Positions 18,713 through 27,765 of a stretch of 64,000 nt of DNA are shown here, in pieces. Source of the stretch: Petrimonas mucosa (GTDB lineage Bacteria > Bacteroidota > Bacteroidia > Bacteroidales > Dysgonomonadaceae); contig NZ_LT608328.1 in the NCBI RefSeq assembly GCF_900095795.1, positions 1,047,001 through 1,111,000 on the forward strand. The letters run 5' to 3'. Numbering within the stretch: position 1 is the stretch's first letter; every line of letters begins with the position of its first letter. Both the position numbers and the translations under genes were made by a program. The notes under the pieces are model-generated. The model made no database searches. It saw nothing but the letters and a program-made list of their open reading frames with translations, and was not told the DNA's origin.

Positions 18713-19428
18713 AAACAGTGAAGATGAAAAGAAAATAAAACGGTATCTCTCGAAAAAAAAGAGAAATTCCGCTTTGAAAACTATTAACTTGAGTTGGGAA
18801 TTTTAAATGAGATTTTTAAGTGCCATATATGCCGATCGTTAAGGTTTTCTTCTGCCATCCATCTCATTTCCCTTTTCGTGACCGAGCGGAAATTTTATGG
18901 GGAGGTTGTCGCGATTGGAGCGGTAAATGGCTGTAAAGAGCTCTACCGTCCTTCGGCCATCTTCGCCGGTAACCAGTGGATCCCGGTTCTCCTCCAAGGC
19001 AAGCAGGAAATCTTCGATCTGTCGCTCCATATAGTAGACCGTCGGATCGATCCTGCTAAAATGACGCGCATCTTCAGCGTTCCACTCCCTCACCAGCTCC
19101 TCTTCCCCGGGGATGGTCCATATGTCATTCAATGGCGGTTCAACTATTCCCTTCATTCCGGCGATAAACATGGCCCCTCCATCGGTCTGGACACCGACTG
19201 AAGCTCCATTCTCGCCATGTATCTGTACCTTGCCGTATATCCCCGGTTTTTGCGAATTGCTCACGATTATACTCCCGATGCCGCCGTTCCTGAATTTTAT
19301 GATGGCCAGGGCAGTATCTTCCACTTCAATGTATGGATGATTCAGGTTTCTCCAGAGACCGTAAACCTCATCGATCTCTCCCATGAACCAGAGCAGGATG
19401 TCGAGTTGATGAGGCGCCTGGTTCACCA
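18713..19428. repeat. 716-bp direct repeat, right copy
   Basis: Right partner of 14851-15566. It contains the true 3' end of the Gfo/Idh/MocA gene, so that gene stays complete although the IS entered its coding sequence. It also contains a second copy of the right 112 bp of IS1380 copy 1 (18713-18824), now detached from that element. Confidence 0.9.
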
Positions 19429-19966
19429 GCACCCCTCCACCTTCCGTCTCCCAGTTTCCCCTCCATTTATCTGAGTCGTAATAGTTCCTGTCGCGCCAAC
19501 CCAGCATGTTGACAGTTCCCAATAGCGGTTTTCCAATCTTACCGGCATCAATGGCTTTTTTCACCCTCATTACCGGTTCATACCACCTGCGTTGACTGAC
19601 TACTCCCAATTTGACACCTGCTTGCCTGCAGGTTGCAATGATCTTGTCGGCATTCTCCAGGGTTGATGCCAACGGTTTTTCCACCAGGATGTTGGCGCCT
19701 TCCAAGGCCGCATGAACTGCAGGTCTCAGGTGGAAGGGATGGGGTGTACAGATAATGGCCAGATCGATCTGCTCTTTTCTAACCAGTTCTCCAACGTCGT
19801 TGTAGGCAGGCACCCCATATTGTTCGGCAAAGCTGTTCGCAGTCTGCCTGCTTCTACTCCAAACGCCTGCAAGTCGTGCATTCGGCAGGTTTTTTACTGC
19901 CCGTGCATGTAGGTGTGCCACCTTTCCGCATCCCAGTATAGCAATGTTGTGTAGCCAATTTCTCAT
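18839..19966 (-). CDS. Gfo/Idh/MocA-family oxidoreductase, cytoplasmic
   Basis: A 375-residue NAD(P)-dependent sugar dehydrogenase-type protein without a signal peptide. The Rossmann motif is IAILGCGKVAHLHA at the N-terminus and the catalytic-type motif is ILVEKPLAST (about residue 91). Substrate-domain motifs include GGGVLVNQAPHQLDILLWF. It follows the zinc alcohol dehydrogenase by 12 bases, so the two are surely co-transcribed and may oxidise and reduce the same imported sugar. The IS1634-family element entered codon space after residue 180, but the 716-bp duplication re-supplied the entire C-terminal part. Confidence 0.88.
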   Translation of the reverse strand: MRNWLHNIAILGCGKVAHLHARAVKNLPNARLAGVWSRSRQTANSFAEQYGVPAYNDVGELVRKEQIDLAIICTPHPFHLRPAVHAALEGANILVEKPLASTLENADKIIATCRQAGVKLGVVSQRRWYEPVMRVKKAIDAGKIGKPLLGTVNMLGWRDRNYYDSDKWRGNWETEGGGVLVNQAPHQLDILLWFMGEIDEVYGLWRNLNHPYIEVEDTALAIIKFRNGGIGSIIVSNSQKPGIYGKVQIHGENGASVGVQTDGGAMFIAGMKGIVEPPLNDIWTIPGEEELVREWNAEDARHFSRIDPTVYYMERQIEDFLLALEENRDPLVTGEDGRRTVELFTAIYRSNRDNLPIKFPLGHEKGNEMDGRRKP

Positions 19967-19978
19967 CTCTATCTCGTG

Positions 19979-21010
19979 TTAGGGAACCAGTATCACTTTA
20001 CGCAAGCCGCTCTCCTTGTTGTAGAGTCGTCTGAACCATTCAGCTCCTTCGGATAGTGGAGCCACGGCAGATATCATCCCGTCAACTTCGATCTTGCCGG
20101 AGCGCATCAGTTCAAGTACAGTTTCATATTCGCCGTTGATGGCACAACTCCCCAGAAGAGAAAGCTCAGAAGTCACCACTTGCTGGAGCGGAATGGTCAC
20201 TTCTGGCATCAGGTTGCCGATCAGGATAGCTCTGCCTCCTTTTCGCAGACTCTTTATGCAGAGGTTTACCGTTTCCTGGATCCCCACAGCCTCAAAAGCG
20301 ACATCCGCCTTCCGGTTGTTGGTAAGTGCTTCAATCGTGCCGGTAACCAGACTGTCGGAACTGAGGAGAAGATCCGTTGCGCCGAAGCTCTTGGCTAGTT
20401 TCAGTTTCTCTTCATCCCTCTCCACGGCAATGATGGGAAATGCACCGGCTATCTGCAGCAACTTGACTACAAAGAGCCCGATCGTCCCCGTGCCGATCAC
20501 CACTGCAGACTCTCCCGGACGTATGCCGGAAATATTGACGGCATGGAGTGCCACTGCCACGGGCTCCGTCATGGCGGCCTGTTCGAAGGTGACATTGTCG
20601 GGGATCCTGTATAGGATATGGGCCGGAACAGCTACAAACTCGGCAAATGCGCCCTCTTTCCGGTAGTGCCCAGTGGAGACACCCAGAACTTTTCTGTTGT
20701 CGCTGAGGTTGTAATGTCCCTTGCGGGTGTACCAGTCGTCGAGCGGATAGATCGTGGAGTCGAAAGTGACCCTGTCGCCCACTTCCCAACCCGTTACTGC
20801 CGCCCCGATGGCGGAGATTACTCCTGCGGCTTCATGTCCCATCACCAATGGGGGTATTCTTCTGCCACTGCTTCCGTCCATGCCGTGTACGTCACTTCCG
20901 CATATTCCGCACGCTTTGACCCTGATCAACACTTCGTCGACTTCCAACTGCGGATCGGGGACGTCGCGATAGTTCAGCTCCATGTAGTTATCCAGTACCA
21001 GTGCTTTCAT
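19979..21010 (-). CDS. Zinc-dependent alcohol dehydrogenase, medium-chain, lacking the structural zinc cysteines
   Basis: A 343-residue NAD(P)-dependent polyol or sugar dehydrogenase. The catalytic zinc ligands are present (CGICGSD near residue 37, MGHEAAG near residue 58) and the nucleotide site is VIGTGTIGLF. The lobe that usually holds four structural cysteines reads STIYPLDDWYTRKGHYNLSD, with none of them left. Many sorbitol-dehydrogenase-like enzymes also lack this site. It sits between GH127 and a cytoplasmic Gfo/Idh/MocA protein, suggesting it processes the released monosaccharide. Confidence 0.88.
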   Translation of the reverse strand: MKALVLDNYMELNYRDVPDPQLEVDEVLIRVKACGICGSDVHGMDGSSGRRIPPLVMGHEAAGVISAIGAAVTGWEVGDRVTFDSTIYPLDDWYTRKGHYNLSDNRKVLGVSTGHYRKEGAFAEFVAVPAHILYRIPDNVTFEQAAMTEPVAVALHAVNISGIRPGESAVVIGTGTIGLFVVKLLQIAGAFPIIAVERDEEKLKLAKSFGATDLLLSSDSLVTGTIEALTNNRKADVAFEAVGIQETVNLCIKSLRKGGRAILIGNLMPEVTIPLQQVVTSELSLLGSCAINGEYETVLELMRSGKIEVDGMISAVAPLSEGAEWFRRLYNKESGLRKVILVP

Positions 21011-21037
21011 AAGTGAGCCGGAAGGGTTGTCTTGCTA

Positions 21038-22918
21038 TCAGTTTACGGTGTAATCGATCCACACCTTCATCTCTCCAGCCTCCCTGTTATCCCATGCATA
21101 GTAGGGGATAAACCTGACGGTCTTGTCGCCCCTGATGGCATCAATGGTGGTGACGCCGTTCAGGAGGGAGGAGTTGAATCTCTCTCTGATTTCCGCATCT
21201 GGCGTGAGGATCACCTCGTCGAATGATGGATTGTCTGCCTCTTCCGCACAGTAGACCAGTGGCCCCCGCTGTATGGCCCTTTTACCTATGTTCTCCTTTA
21301 CGCGCGGATCTGCGGCTATAATCTCAGTTGGCATATCCAGAGAAAGGGTGATTTTGTCACCAGAAATCCATTTCCGTTCAATCACCAGGTAGCCGTTCTC
21401 AATTTGGGGATCGATTATCTGCTCTCCGTTTACGGCAATGGAATACTGTTTGCACCATCCGGGAATTCTCATGCGGATCTCCTTCCTGAGGGAACTTTTC
21501 AGCGGCTCAACCGTAAGCGTTATACTCCCGTCCCAGGGGTAGCCTGTCTCCTGCGTCAGCCTTACCGTCTCTTTCCCGGCACCCACTTCGGCACTGTTTC
21601 CAATATAGAGATTCACCCACACCGCCTCTTTCGATGTGCTGTAAATATAATTGCCGATGGAGGGGAGGAACCTGGAAACCTGACTCGGACAACAGGCCGT
21701 TCCGTACCATTCCCTCCGGTGATGATCACCGTGCGATGCCAGGGGATTGACGTAGAAAAAGAGATCTCCATTCAGCGATATTCCCGCCAGAGCACCGTTA
21801 TACAAGGAGCGCTCCAGTACGTCGATATATTTGGAATCTCCTGTGAGCTGGTGCATTCGCGAATTCCAGAGGACCATTCCCACCGAGGCACAGGTTTCAC
21901 AATAGGCTTCATAGTTTGGAAGATCGAAAGGTTCGGTAAACCCTTCATTGTGTCGTGATGATCCGATCCCCCCCGTGATGTACATCTTGGAGAGCACCAC
22001 ATCGTCCCACAGCCGGTCCAGGGCATGGATATAGCCGGTATCGCCTTTCAGCGAGGCAACATCCGCCATGCCACAGAAAAGATACATGGCCCGCACGGCG
22101 TGTCCGTTGATGGTCGACAGCTCCCTGACAGGCATCTCATCCTGATAGTAGATGGGATTCCAGGTGCCTTCGTCACCCATTGAGCCGTATCCTCTGCCGC
22201 GCTCCTCGAGCAGCCAGTAGGCAAAATCTAGGTATTTCTCCTCGTTGGTCACCTCATAGAGCTTTACCAGTGCCAGTTCAATCTCTTCATGTCCCGGAAC
22301 CCAGTGACGTTTACCGGGACCGAAATGTTCCATCATGTGATCCGCCATGCGGATGGAGACATCAAGCAGCTTCCGTTTGCCGGTAGCCTTGTAATAGGCA
22401 ACTGCCGCCTCGATCATATGACCGGCACAATACATCTCATGTTTGTCCATGTTTGTCCAGCGCCTCTCCAGGCCTGTCAGCGTATAGAAGGTATTGATGT
22501 AGCCGTCCGGTTCCTGGGCGGCTGCAAACTTGTCGATCCACTCGTCGGCTTTCTTCTCCAGTTCGGGGTCTGGATTGTTGATGAGGCTGTAAGCCATTCC
22601 TTCGAGTGCCTTGTAAACATCTGAATCATCGTAAAAGATGCCTGAATGCTCGCCTGAGCGATTGGCCGCATTTTCAAAATTCCGGATCCGGCCGGTCCTG
22701 TTCTCGATCTGGTCGATGCAGACCGGAAGCGTGTGCATGACATGATTCTTCAGCCTGGGCGACCAGAAATTGTCGTTGATCTTTACGCGGGAGAAATCTA
22801 CTGGGGTGATTTTCCGGGCTGTCGGATCAGTTTTTGATACGGGGTTTTGCCGGCACCCGAAACATAGCATGCCGATTGTGAAAACTGTCAGGAGCGAAAG
22901 AGTTTTTGCCTGTTTCAT
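21038..22918 (-). CDS. GH127-family glycosidase (beta-L-arabinofuranosidase type), lipoprotein
   Basis: A 626-residue exported enzyme with a lipoprotein signal ending CFGC. It belongs to the DUF1680/GH127 group, which releases beta-L-arabinofuranose using a cysteine nucleophile held by zinc. The expected metal and nucleophile residues are visible: Glu and Cys in YCETCASVG (about residue 335) and the Cys pair in GTACCPSQ (about residue 412). The domain order is an alpha/alpha barrel and then beta-sandwich regions, at normal length for the family. It is the first gene of its operon; a -7-like box TATCTTTG lies about 37 bases upstream of the ATG. Confidence 0.9.
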   Translation of the reverse strand: MKQAKTLSLLTVFTIGMLCFGCRQNPVSKTDPTARKITPVDFSRVKINDNFWSPRLKNHVMHTLPVCIDQIENRTGRIRNFENAANRSGEHSGIFYDDSDVYKALEGMAYSLINNPDPELEKKADEWIDKFAAAQEPDGYINTFYTLTGLERRWTNMDKHEMYCAGHMIEAAVAYYKATGKRKLLDVSIRMADHMMEHFGPGKRHWVPGHEEIELALVKLYEVTNEEKYLDFAYWLLEERGRGYGSMGDEGTWNPIYYQDEMPVRELSTINGHAVRAMYLFCGMADVASLKGDTGYIHALDRLWDDVVLSKMYITGGIGSSRHNEGFTEPFDLPNYEAYCETCASVGMVLWNSRMHQLTGDSKYIDVLERSLYNGALAGISLNGDLFFYVNPLASHGDHHRREWYGTACCPSQVSRFLPSIGNYIYSTSKEAVWVNLYIGNSAEVGAGKETVRLTQETGYPWDGSITLTVEPLKSSLRKEIRMRIPGWCKQYSIAVNGEQIIDPQIENGYLVIERKWISGDKITLSLDMPTEIIAADPRVKENIGKRAIQRGPLVYCAEEADNPSFDEVILTPDAEIRERFNSSLLNGVTTIDAIRGDKTVRFIPYYAWDNREAGEMKVWIDYTVN

Positions 22919-22954
22919 TGTGTTGATGGATATGTGATTAGAACGTTACCGGTT

Positions 22955-22962
22955 CAAAGATA
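22955..22962 (-). promoter_or_regulatory. Candidate -7 box of the GH127 operon promoter
   Basis: TATCTTTG fits the Bacteroidota -7 consensus TAnnTTTG. No good TTTG is found at the expected -33 distance, so this is a weaker call than the promoters at 31508 and 40824. It lies between the upstream operon's terminator and the GH127 start. Confidence 0.4.
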
Positions 22963-22995
22963 GGAATTATTTTGTTTGAACAGAAGAAAATGAAA

Positions 22996-23029
22996 GAAGG
23001 TTTGTCCACCCTATGGTTGGCAAACCTTC
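22996..23029 (-). terminator. Intrinsic terminator of the 23071-31424 operon
   Basis: A 15-bp near-perfect stem (GAAGGTTTGCCAACC against GGTGGACAAACCTTC) with a 4-nt loop is followed in the transcribed direction by a T-rich stretch. It lies about 40 bases after the transporter stop codon, so it should separate this operon from the GH127 operon. Confidence 0.75.
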
Positions 23030-23070
23030 CTGATGTTACGAATGCGATAGCCGCATGTGGCTATCAACTT

Positions 23071-24078
23071 CTATTGGCCTGCATAAATTATGGAGACAAT
23101 GCCGAGGATAAAGAGAAGAAACATCCATACCAGCAACCGGTTGGTCGATTTCGAAGCATTCTTGAACTCTTTCCAGATAAATACACCCCAAAGGGCGGCG
23201 ACAAGCGTCGCGCCTTGTCCCAGTCCGTACGAAATGGCTGCACCGGCCTTTCCTGCAGCAATATAGCTGGAGGCGGTACCGATTCCCCAGACAACGCCTC
23301 CCAGTACTCCAACCAGGTGTGTCTTAAGATTGCCCTTGAAGTACCGGACATAGTTAACCGGCTCTCCTACAAACGGTTTTTTCATTACAACGGTATTAAA
23401 AACGAAGTTGCTGATCAATATGCCCATGGCGAAAATAAAAAATGCGCCGTAAGGGGTAAGCATGCCCTCCGTTGGGTTTTCCAGGTTTGTCAGGTCCATT
23501 GCGGCAGCCACGAACCTGTAGAAAAAAGACATCAGGAATCCGGCGATGATGGCGATGATGATCCCTTTCTTTCGCGTCTGTTGCTCTTCGGTACCCTTAC
23601 TCATCTTGCCGGATGCTATACCGTTCAGGATAATGGCTGTAACCACCAGGAAAACTCCCAGGAACAGGATTACAGGGTCACCTTTGGGTGCACCGAAGTA
23701 ATTGATGAAGACACCAAGAACAAGCGCCAATCCCACACCTACGGGGAAAGCCACAGACATCCCGGCCAATGAGATTGAAGCGGAAAGGAGAATGTTGGAA
23801 GCGTTGAAGATGACACCTCCGGTAAATGCACTCCAGAAGTTTCTCGAATTAACCTGTCTTATGTCATCCACAAAGCTCCGGCCCTCTTCGCCGATGCTTC
23901 CGAGGGTAAAACCCAGAATCAGCGAAAGAAGTACAATACCGATCACGTAATCCCAATAGAACAGCTCGTACCGCCAGGTCTTGGCGGCCAGTTTTTGCGT
24001 ATTGCCCCAGGATCCCCAGCAAATCATGGTAACCACGCACAGAATCACTGCTAATAAATAATTGCCTACAATAAACAT
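23071..24078 (-). CDS. DMT-superfamily sugar permease (GRP/RhaT-like)
   Basis: A 335-residue inner-membrane protein with about ten hydrophobic segments, starting MFIVGNYLLAVILCVVTMIC. It resembles the glucose/ribose porter and rhamnose-symporter branch of the drug/metabolite transporters, seen in ICWGSWGNTQK and in the C-terminal repeat GLGQGATLVAALWGVFIWKE. It is last in an operon with a ribokinase, which makes a pentose such as ribose the most likely cargo. This is inference from context; automatic annotations often call such proteins multidrug transporters. Confidence 0.8.
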   Translation of the reverse strand: MFIVGNYLLAVILCVVTMICWGSWGNTQKLAAKTWRYELFYWDYVIGIVLLSLILGFTLGSIGEEGRSFVDDIRQVNSRNFWSAFTGGVIFNASNILLSASISLAGMSVAFPVGVGLALVLGVFINYFGAPKGDPVILFLGVFLVVTAIILNGIASGKMSKGTEEQQTRKKGIIIAIIAGFLMSFFYRFVAAAMDLTNLENPTEGMLTPYGAFFIFAMGILISNFVFNTVVMKKPFVGEPVNYVRYFKGNLKTHLVGVLGGVVWGIGTASSYIAAGKAGAAISYGLGQGATLVAALWGVFIWKEFKNASKSTNRLLVWMFLLFILGIVSIIYAGQ

Positions 24079-24120
24079 ATCGTCTCGATTTAATTGGTTA
24101 AGAACTCTAAAAAATTTATT

Positions 24121-25977
24121 CTATTTTTCCGGTAAGGGTAACCAGGTACAAACATGTGATCCTTCCCATCCATTTACTGAAGCGTAGTCCACCATCCGGA
24201 TGGTGCCGGTTGTGGTGGGTACGATAAATTCCATCCGGGCATCGTCACGGGTAGGCGTTGTTTTGGCAACTTTCACTATTCCACGCCTGTCGGCTTTTAC
24301 CTTAATCTGCTGGTTATAGTCCGGGTCGATGTTCTCATCGCGTGCCAAGACGATGGGGCCCCATGTTGCAGCCTCGAAATTGTCCCCTTTCCGGTTGCTT
24401 CCCCTGGGTGCCTCAATAATCCGGCACACCATCTCGAACCCGATCTCAATCCGGTCGTTGCTCTTCCATTCCCGATCGATGACAGCATATCTTCCCGGAG
24501 TAACATCATGTTTTTTCCCGTTCACCTTCACTACGTTTTTTTTGCTCCATTCGGGAATCCGCAACTGAATGGCATATCTCTCCGGTTTATGGGACTTCAC
24601 CCCGATCACAATCTTTCCTGATTGGGGATAATCGGTATCTATCGTGATCTTCAAGGCCTGACCCGAAGGGGTAGTGGTGGTTACTTCGGCCGCGTTGTAG
24701 AGGTTGACTACCGGTCCCTGGTCGGAGTTGGTTACCGCAATGTAGGGTATATAGGAGAGTCCGATCGGACCACTCAAGTTGCAGCAGGTTACATGGAGAT
24801 GGTCGAAATGTCGTCCCCATCCGCTGTCGTTGACTTTCTTTCCATTGAGCAGGTTGACGTAGCTGAACCCGTCGCCGGTAGGCTTCATGGCACCCAGCAG
24901 GCCGTTGTAGATATATTTCTCGATCTGGTCTACCGGCGAAGATTCTCCCGTCAACCGCATCATCTGGCTGCAGAATTTCATCCAGGTTACCCCTACACAG
25001 GTCTCCATCATCCGTTTGATATCGGGATTTGTCTGTTCAAGTGCCGTGTTGTCCCACGCTTCACCCATCACCTTGGGGTGGTATGGCTGATCGGCTCCCC
25101 CATTGCCGATAATGGTGATCTCCCTGGTACTTATGTTGTTGTAATAGTTGTCCAACATCTGCTTCACCTCTGGCTTGCCCGTTGCCCGATAGTACTTTAC
25201 CACCCCTTCAAACAGGGAGGTCATTTCGTACGCTTTTGGATAATTTCCTGCCATTTTGTAGGGTTCGACATTATTGTATGCATTTTCAAAAAGGTTGAAA
25301 TTCCTGGCTCCTCCCGTCTCGATGATATAGTTGGCAAAATCGAGATACCGTTTGAATCCCGTCATCTGGTAGAGCCTCATTATTGGTTCGAGAATGGTAC
25401 TCGACTCGATCTTTTCGGAGCTCCATCCCATCTGGTTGATCGCCGCCTTGGGACCATTCCCTACCTGGTCGAGAATACAGTCTGCCTGACGGACAAGACT
25501 TTCGAGAATAGCAGGGTCCCGGTTTACCCAGTCGTAATAGTCCATCAGTCCCAGCATCACATATTTGCGCTCCCACAGGTCGCCAGTGGGCCCTTCCGGT
25601 TGCTTTTCCACGGGTGAACAGCTGATGCTGCCATTCGGATGCTGGGTGGAGAGCAGGTCGCGGACTGTCTCATCCAATATTCTCTTCAGTTCGGGATCCT
25701 GCGTATACCGGTAAAACATGCTTCCCGACCGGACTGCCTTCCCCCACATTTCGCCAACTGCAAACTGTGTTCTTCCGTTACGGAAGAGATCGACGAAAGC
25801 GCCATAGGGAAGTACACCCTTGTTCCAGTGGTTTATCGAGTTCTGAATGTCATTTTCGAGGTATCCCGACAATTGAATGGAGTGTGGTGGCAATGGATAT
25901 TGCCGGTCTTTTACCTGAGCCGATAGAGTCAGGAAGAGACCAAATGACAGACAGAGTAGTATGTAGCGTCGTTGCAT
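24121..25977 (-). CDS. GH127-like (DUF1680) exported glycosidase
   Basis: A 618-residue secreted protein (signal ending LTLSAQ). It is distantly related to the GH127 enzyme at 21038 but keeps the catalytic layout: Glu and Cys in MMETCVGVTWM (about residue 320) and a Cys pair in HVTCCNLSG (about residue 405). It should therefore also be a zinc/cysteine furanosidase. It stands between the permease and an ADP-ribosylglycohydrolase-family gene, which suggests a furanoside such as an arabino- or ribofuranoside as substrate. Confidence 0.82.
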   Translation of the reverse strand: MQRRYILLCLSFGLFLTLSAQVKDRQYPLPPHSIQLSGYLENDIQNSINHWNKGVLPYGAFVDLFRNGRTQFAVGEMWGKAVRSGSMFYRYTQDPELKRILDETVRDLLSTQHPNGSISCSPVEKQPEGPTGDLWERKYVMLGLMDYYDWVNRDPAILESLVRQADCILDQVGNGPKAAINQMGWSSEKIESSTILEPIMRLYQMTGFKRYLDFANYIIETGGARNFNLFENAYNNVEPYKMAGNYPKAYEMTSLFEGVVKYYRATGKPEVKQMLDNYYNNISTREITIIGNGGADQPYHPKVMGEAWDNTALEQTNPDIKRMMETCVGVTWMKFCSQMMRLTGESSPVDQIEKYIYNGLLGAMKPTGDGFSYVNLLNGKKVNDSGWGRHFDHLHVTCCNLSGPIGLSYIPYIAVTNSDQGPVVNLYNAAEVTTTTPSGQALKITIDTDYPQSGKIVIGVKSHKPERYAIQLRIPEWSKKNVVKVNGKKHDVTPGRYAVIDREWKSNDRIEIGFEMVCRIIEAPRGSNRKGDNFEAATWGPIVLARDENIDPDYNQQIKVKADRRGIVKVAKTTPTRDDARMEFIVPTTTGTIRMVDYASVNGWEGSHVCTWLPLPEK

Positions 25978-26013
25978 AGGATTCTTTTTAAGATGTTGTT
26001 CAGTATGATGGAA

Positions 26014-27714
26014 TCAGGGTGCCAGGTAGTCGATGCGCAACTCCTTCCAGTAACCGGCTTCCCACGACCAGCCGTTGGCCTTGTTTTCCAGGTCGATCTT
26101 GATGTTCTTGTTTCCTGCAAAGGGGGTGAGGTTGAAATCAACCTCCAGCCATCCATCCTCGCCGACCGACTCTTTTCCCACGGTTACCATCTTCTGTACG
26201 GAACCGTTGACACGGATAACCAGGACCCAGTCACCGCCATCATGATGAGTTACACAAGTTTTTAGAACCGTTTTCTTGCCGGTCGGGATATCTCTCTCCA
26301 TCGTCAGCACACAGGGCATCTCTCTCGACAGGGGGTGAGTGAGCATGACATTCTCCTTCCCCTTGTACTGTTCCCGGAGACCGGGTTGCATATCGGATCC
26401 GCAATAGGCGATGGTCCAGCCCGGGAAGAGTTTATCCAGAACTTTCTGCAGATCGGCAGAGGCCTGGTGCCTGATTCTCGCCATCTCTTCTTCAGTGAAG
26501 AGACTCTTTGCAATCGGCTCCGGATCCCAGCTAAATACCAGCGGACTGGGTTCCGGTCTCTTGACCGGGATCACAAAGTTCTCCTCCCCGTTTGCGTCGG
26601 TCTCGATCCATCCACCTTCCCTGACGACATATTCACGTGCAAGTGCCTCACACACATCCAGCAGTTTCGGGAAATTGTACTCGGTATGGGCAAAGCAGCT
26701 TTTCAGGTCGAGGTTCGCCTTGAAACGTTCCGGAAGTCTTGAAGTGCCGATGGTGGTGAAAAGTATGCCTGCAGCGTTTGAGGGGTTGCAATCGGAGTCC
26801 TGGCCGCAGCGGGTTGAGATGACGATGGTCTGGTCGATATCCCTCTCGCCGTAAAGCATGCCAATGAGGATATATGCTCCATTGATTTTCACATCGATGC
26901 CGCCATTGGAGTTTTTTTGATACTCGGGATTCTCGCGGTACTTTTGCTGACAAAACTTCCAGGTGGCTTCCCAGTCGTCCGGATTGCTCTTGTACCAGGA
27001 AACCACGTCACGTACCATCTCCGCATATTGAGATCCTGTAGGGATACATGCCAGACCGGCGTCGATGATTTTCAGAATATCATCTTCAAAGAATGCTTCG
27101 GCATACATGCCGCCGATAAATTGCCCCGCGTACACGCCATCGCTGTAGTTGACCAGCCTGCCGAATTTTTCGCCCAATGCTACAGGTACGGCAGGCATTC
27201 CCGGGGCAATCAGTCCAGAGTAATCGGCTTCGATCTGATAATCGATGTCGTGAACCCTGTTGTTGAATGCCGGGTGGCTACAGTCGGGCGGGGCAATTCC
27301 TGCGCGCAGGTTACGCCGTCCAGCTTCATTTGCACACCATAGCGGATATTCCGAATTGGCAAAATCGATACCTGCTTGCCGGATGGAGAGATCAGGGCCA
27401 TGTTCTTCCAATGATCGCAGGAAAGTCATCTCCACATAGAGATCATCCTGGTTGAATGCCTCATTGATCAGTTCGTTACGCCACTGCGGCATATCCTCTA
27501 CAGGTATGATCTTGTCTTTCCACTTGAACTCGGTTGGGGCGGCCCAGCTGACCCCTACGATCTGGCCAAGCCAACCGGCCGCCATTCTGTCGCGATATTC
27601 CTTGACGGGTAATCTCCGGTAGATGGCTTCAGGTTTAGCCTTTCGCCCCTGCGCGGCAGATCCGGTCAGTGTCATCAGGAGGATGAGAACGACAGCCTGT
27701 AATGTTGATTTCAT
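26014..27714 (-). CDS. Exported ADP-ribosylglycohydrolase-family protein with C-terminal beta domain
   Basis: A 566-residue protein with a Sec signal (ending SAAQG). The ADP-ribosylglycohydrolase fold is seen in the N-terminal acidic motif QDDLYVEMTFLRSL, the central DIDYQIEADYSGL and the metal-binding GQDSDCNPSNAAGIL (about residue 310). The last 160 residues form a separate, beta-rich domain that could bind carbohydrate. Family members hydrolyse N- or O-linked ribosyl groups using two divalent metals. The periplasmic location and sugar operon argue for scavenging rather than signalling. It is paralogous to the protein at 29880. Confidence 0.82.
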   Translation of the reverse strand: MKSTLQAVVLILLMTLTGSAAQGRKAKPEAIYRRLPVKEYRDRMAAGWLGQIVGVSWAAPTEFKWKDKIIPVEDMPQWRNELINEAFNQDDLYVEMTFLRSLEEHGPDLSIRQAGIDFANSEYPLWCANEAGRRNLRAGIAPPDCSHPAFNNRVHDIDYQIEADYSGLIAPGMPAVPVALGEKFGRLVNYSDGVYAGQFIGGMYAEAFFEDDILKIIDAGLACIPTGSQYAEMVRDVVSWYKSNPDDWEATWKFCQQKYRENPEYQKNSNGGIDVKINGAYILIGMLYGERDIDQTIVISTRCGQDSDCNPSNAAGILFTTIGTSRLPERFKANLDLKSCFAHTEYNFPKLLDVCEALAREYVVREGGWIETDANGEENFVIPVKRPEPSPLVFSWDPEPIAKSLFTEEEMARIRHQASADLQKVLDKLFPGWTIAYCGSDMQPGLREQYKGKENVMLTHPLSREMPCVLTMERDIPTGKKTVLKTCVTHHDGGDWVLVIRVNGSVQKMVTVGKESVGEDGWLEVDFNLTPFAGNKNIKIDLENKANGWSWEAGYWKELRIDYLAP

Positions 27715-27765
27715 GCGATATTTGGTTGATTCACAAATGGATGTCTGATGTCTCTATCTGCAATT

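Noticed and set aside
14851-19428. Explaining the 716-bp repeats by crossing-over between two IS copies on sister chromosomes
   Set aside because: Possible, but it needs two independent insertions of the same IS 716 bp apart; a long target duplication needs one event and fits the known habit of the family. Not fully excluded.
24622-25617. A 331-codon + strand frame opposite the GH127-like gene
   Set aside because: Antisense shadow of a gene with clear GH127 motifs; no recognisable domain of its own.
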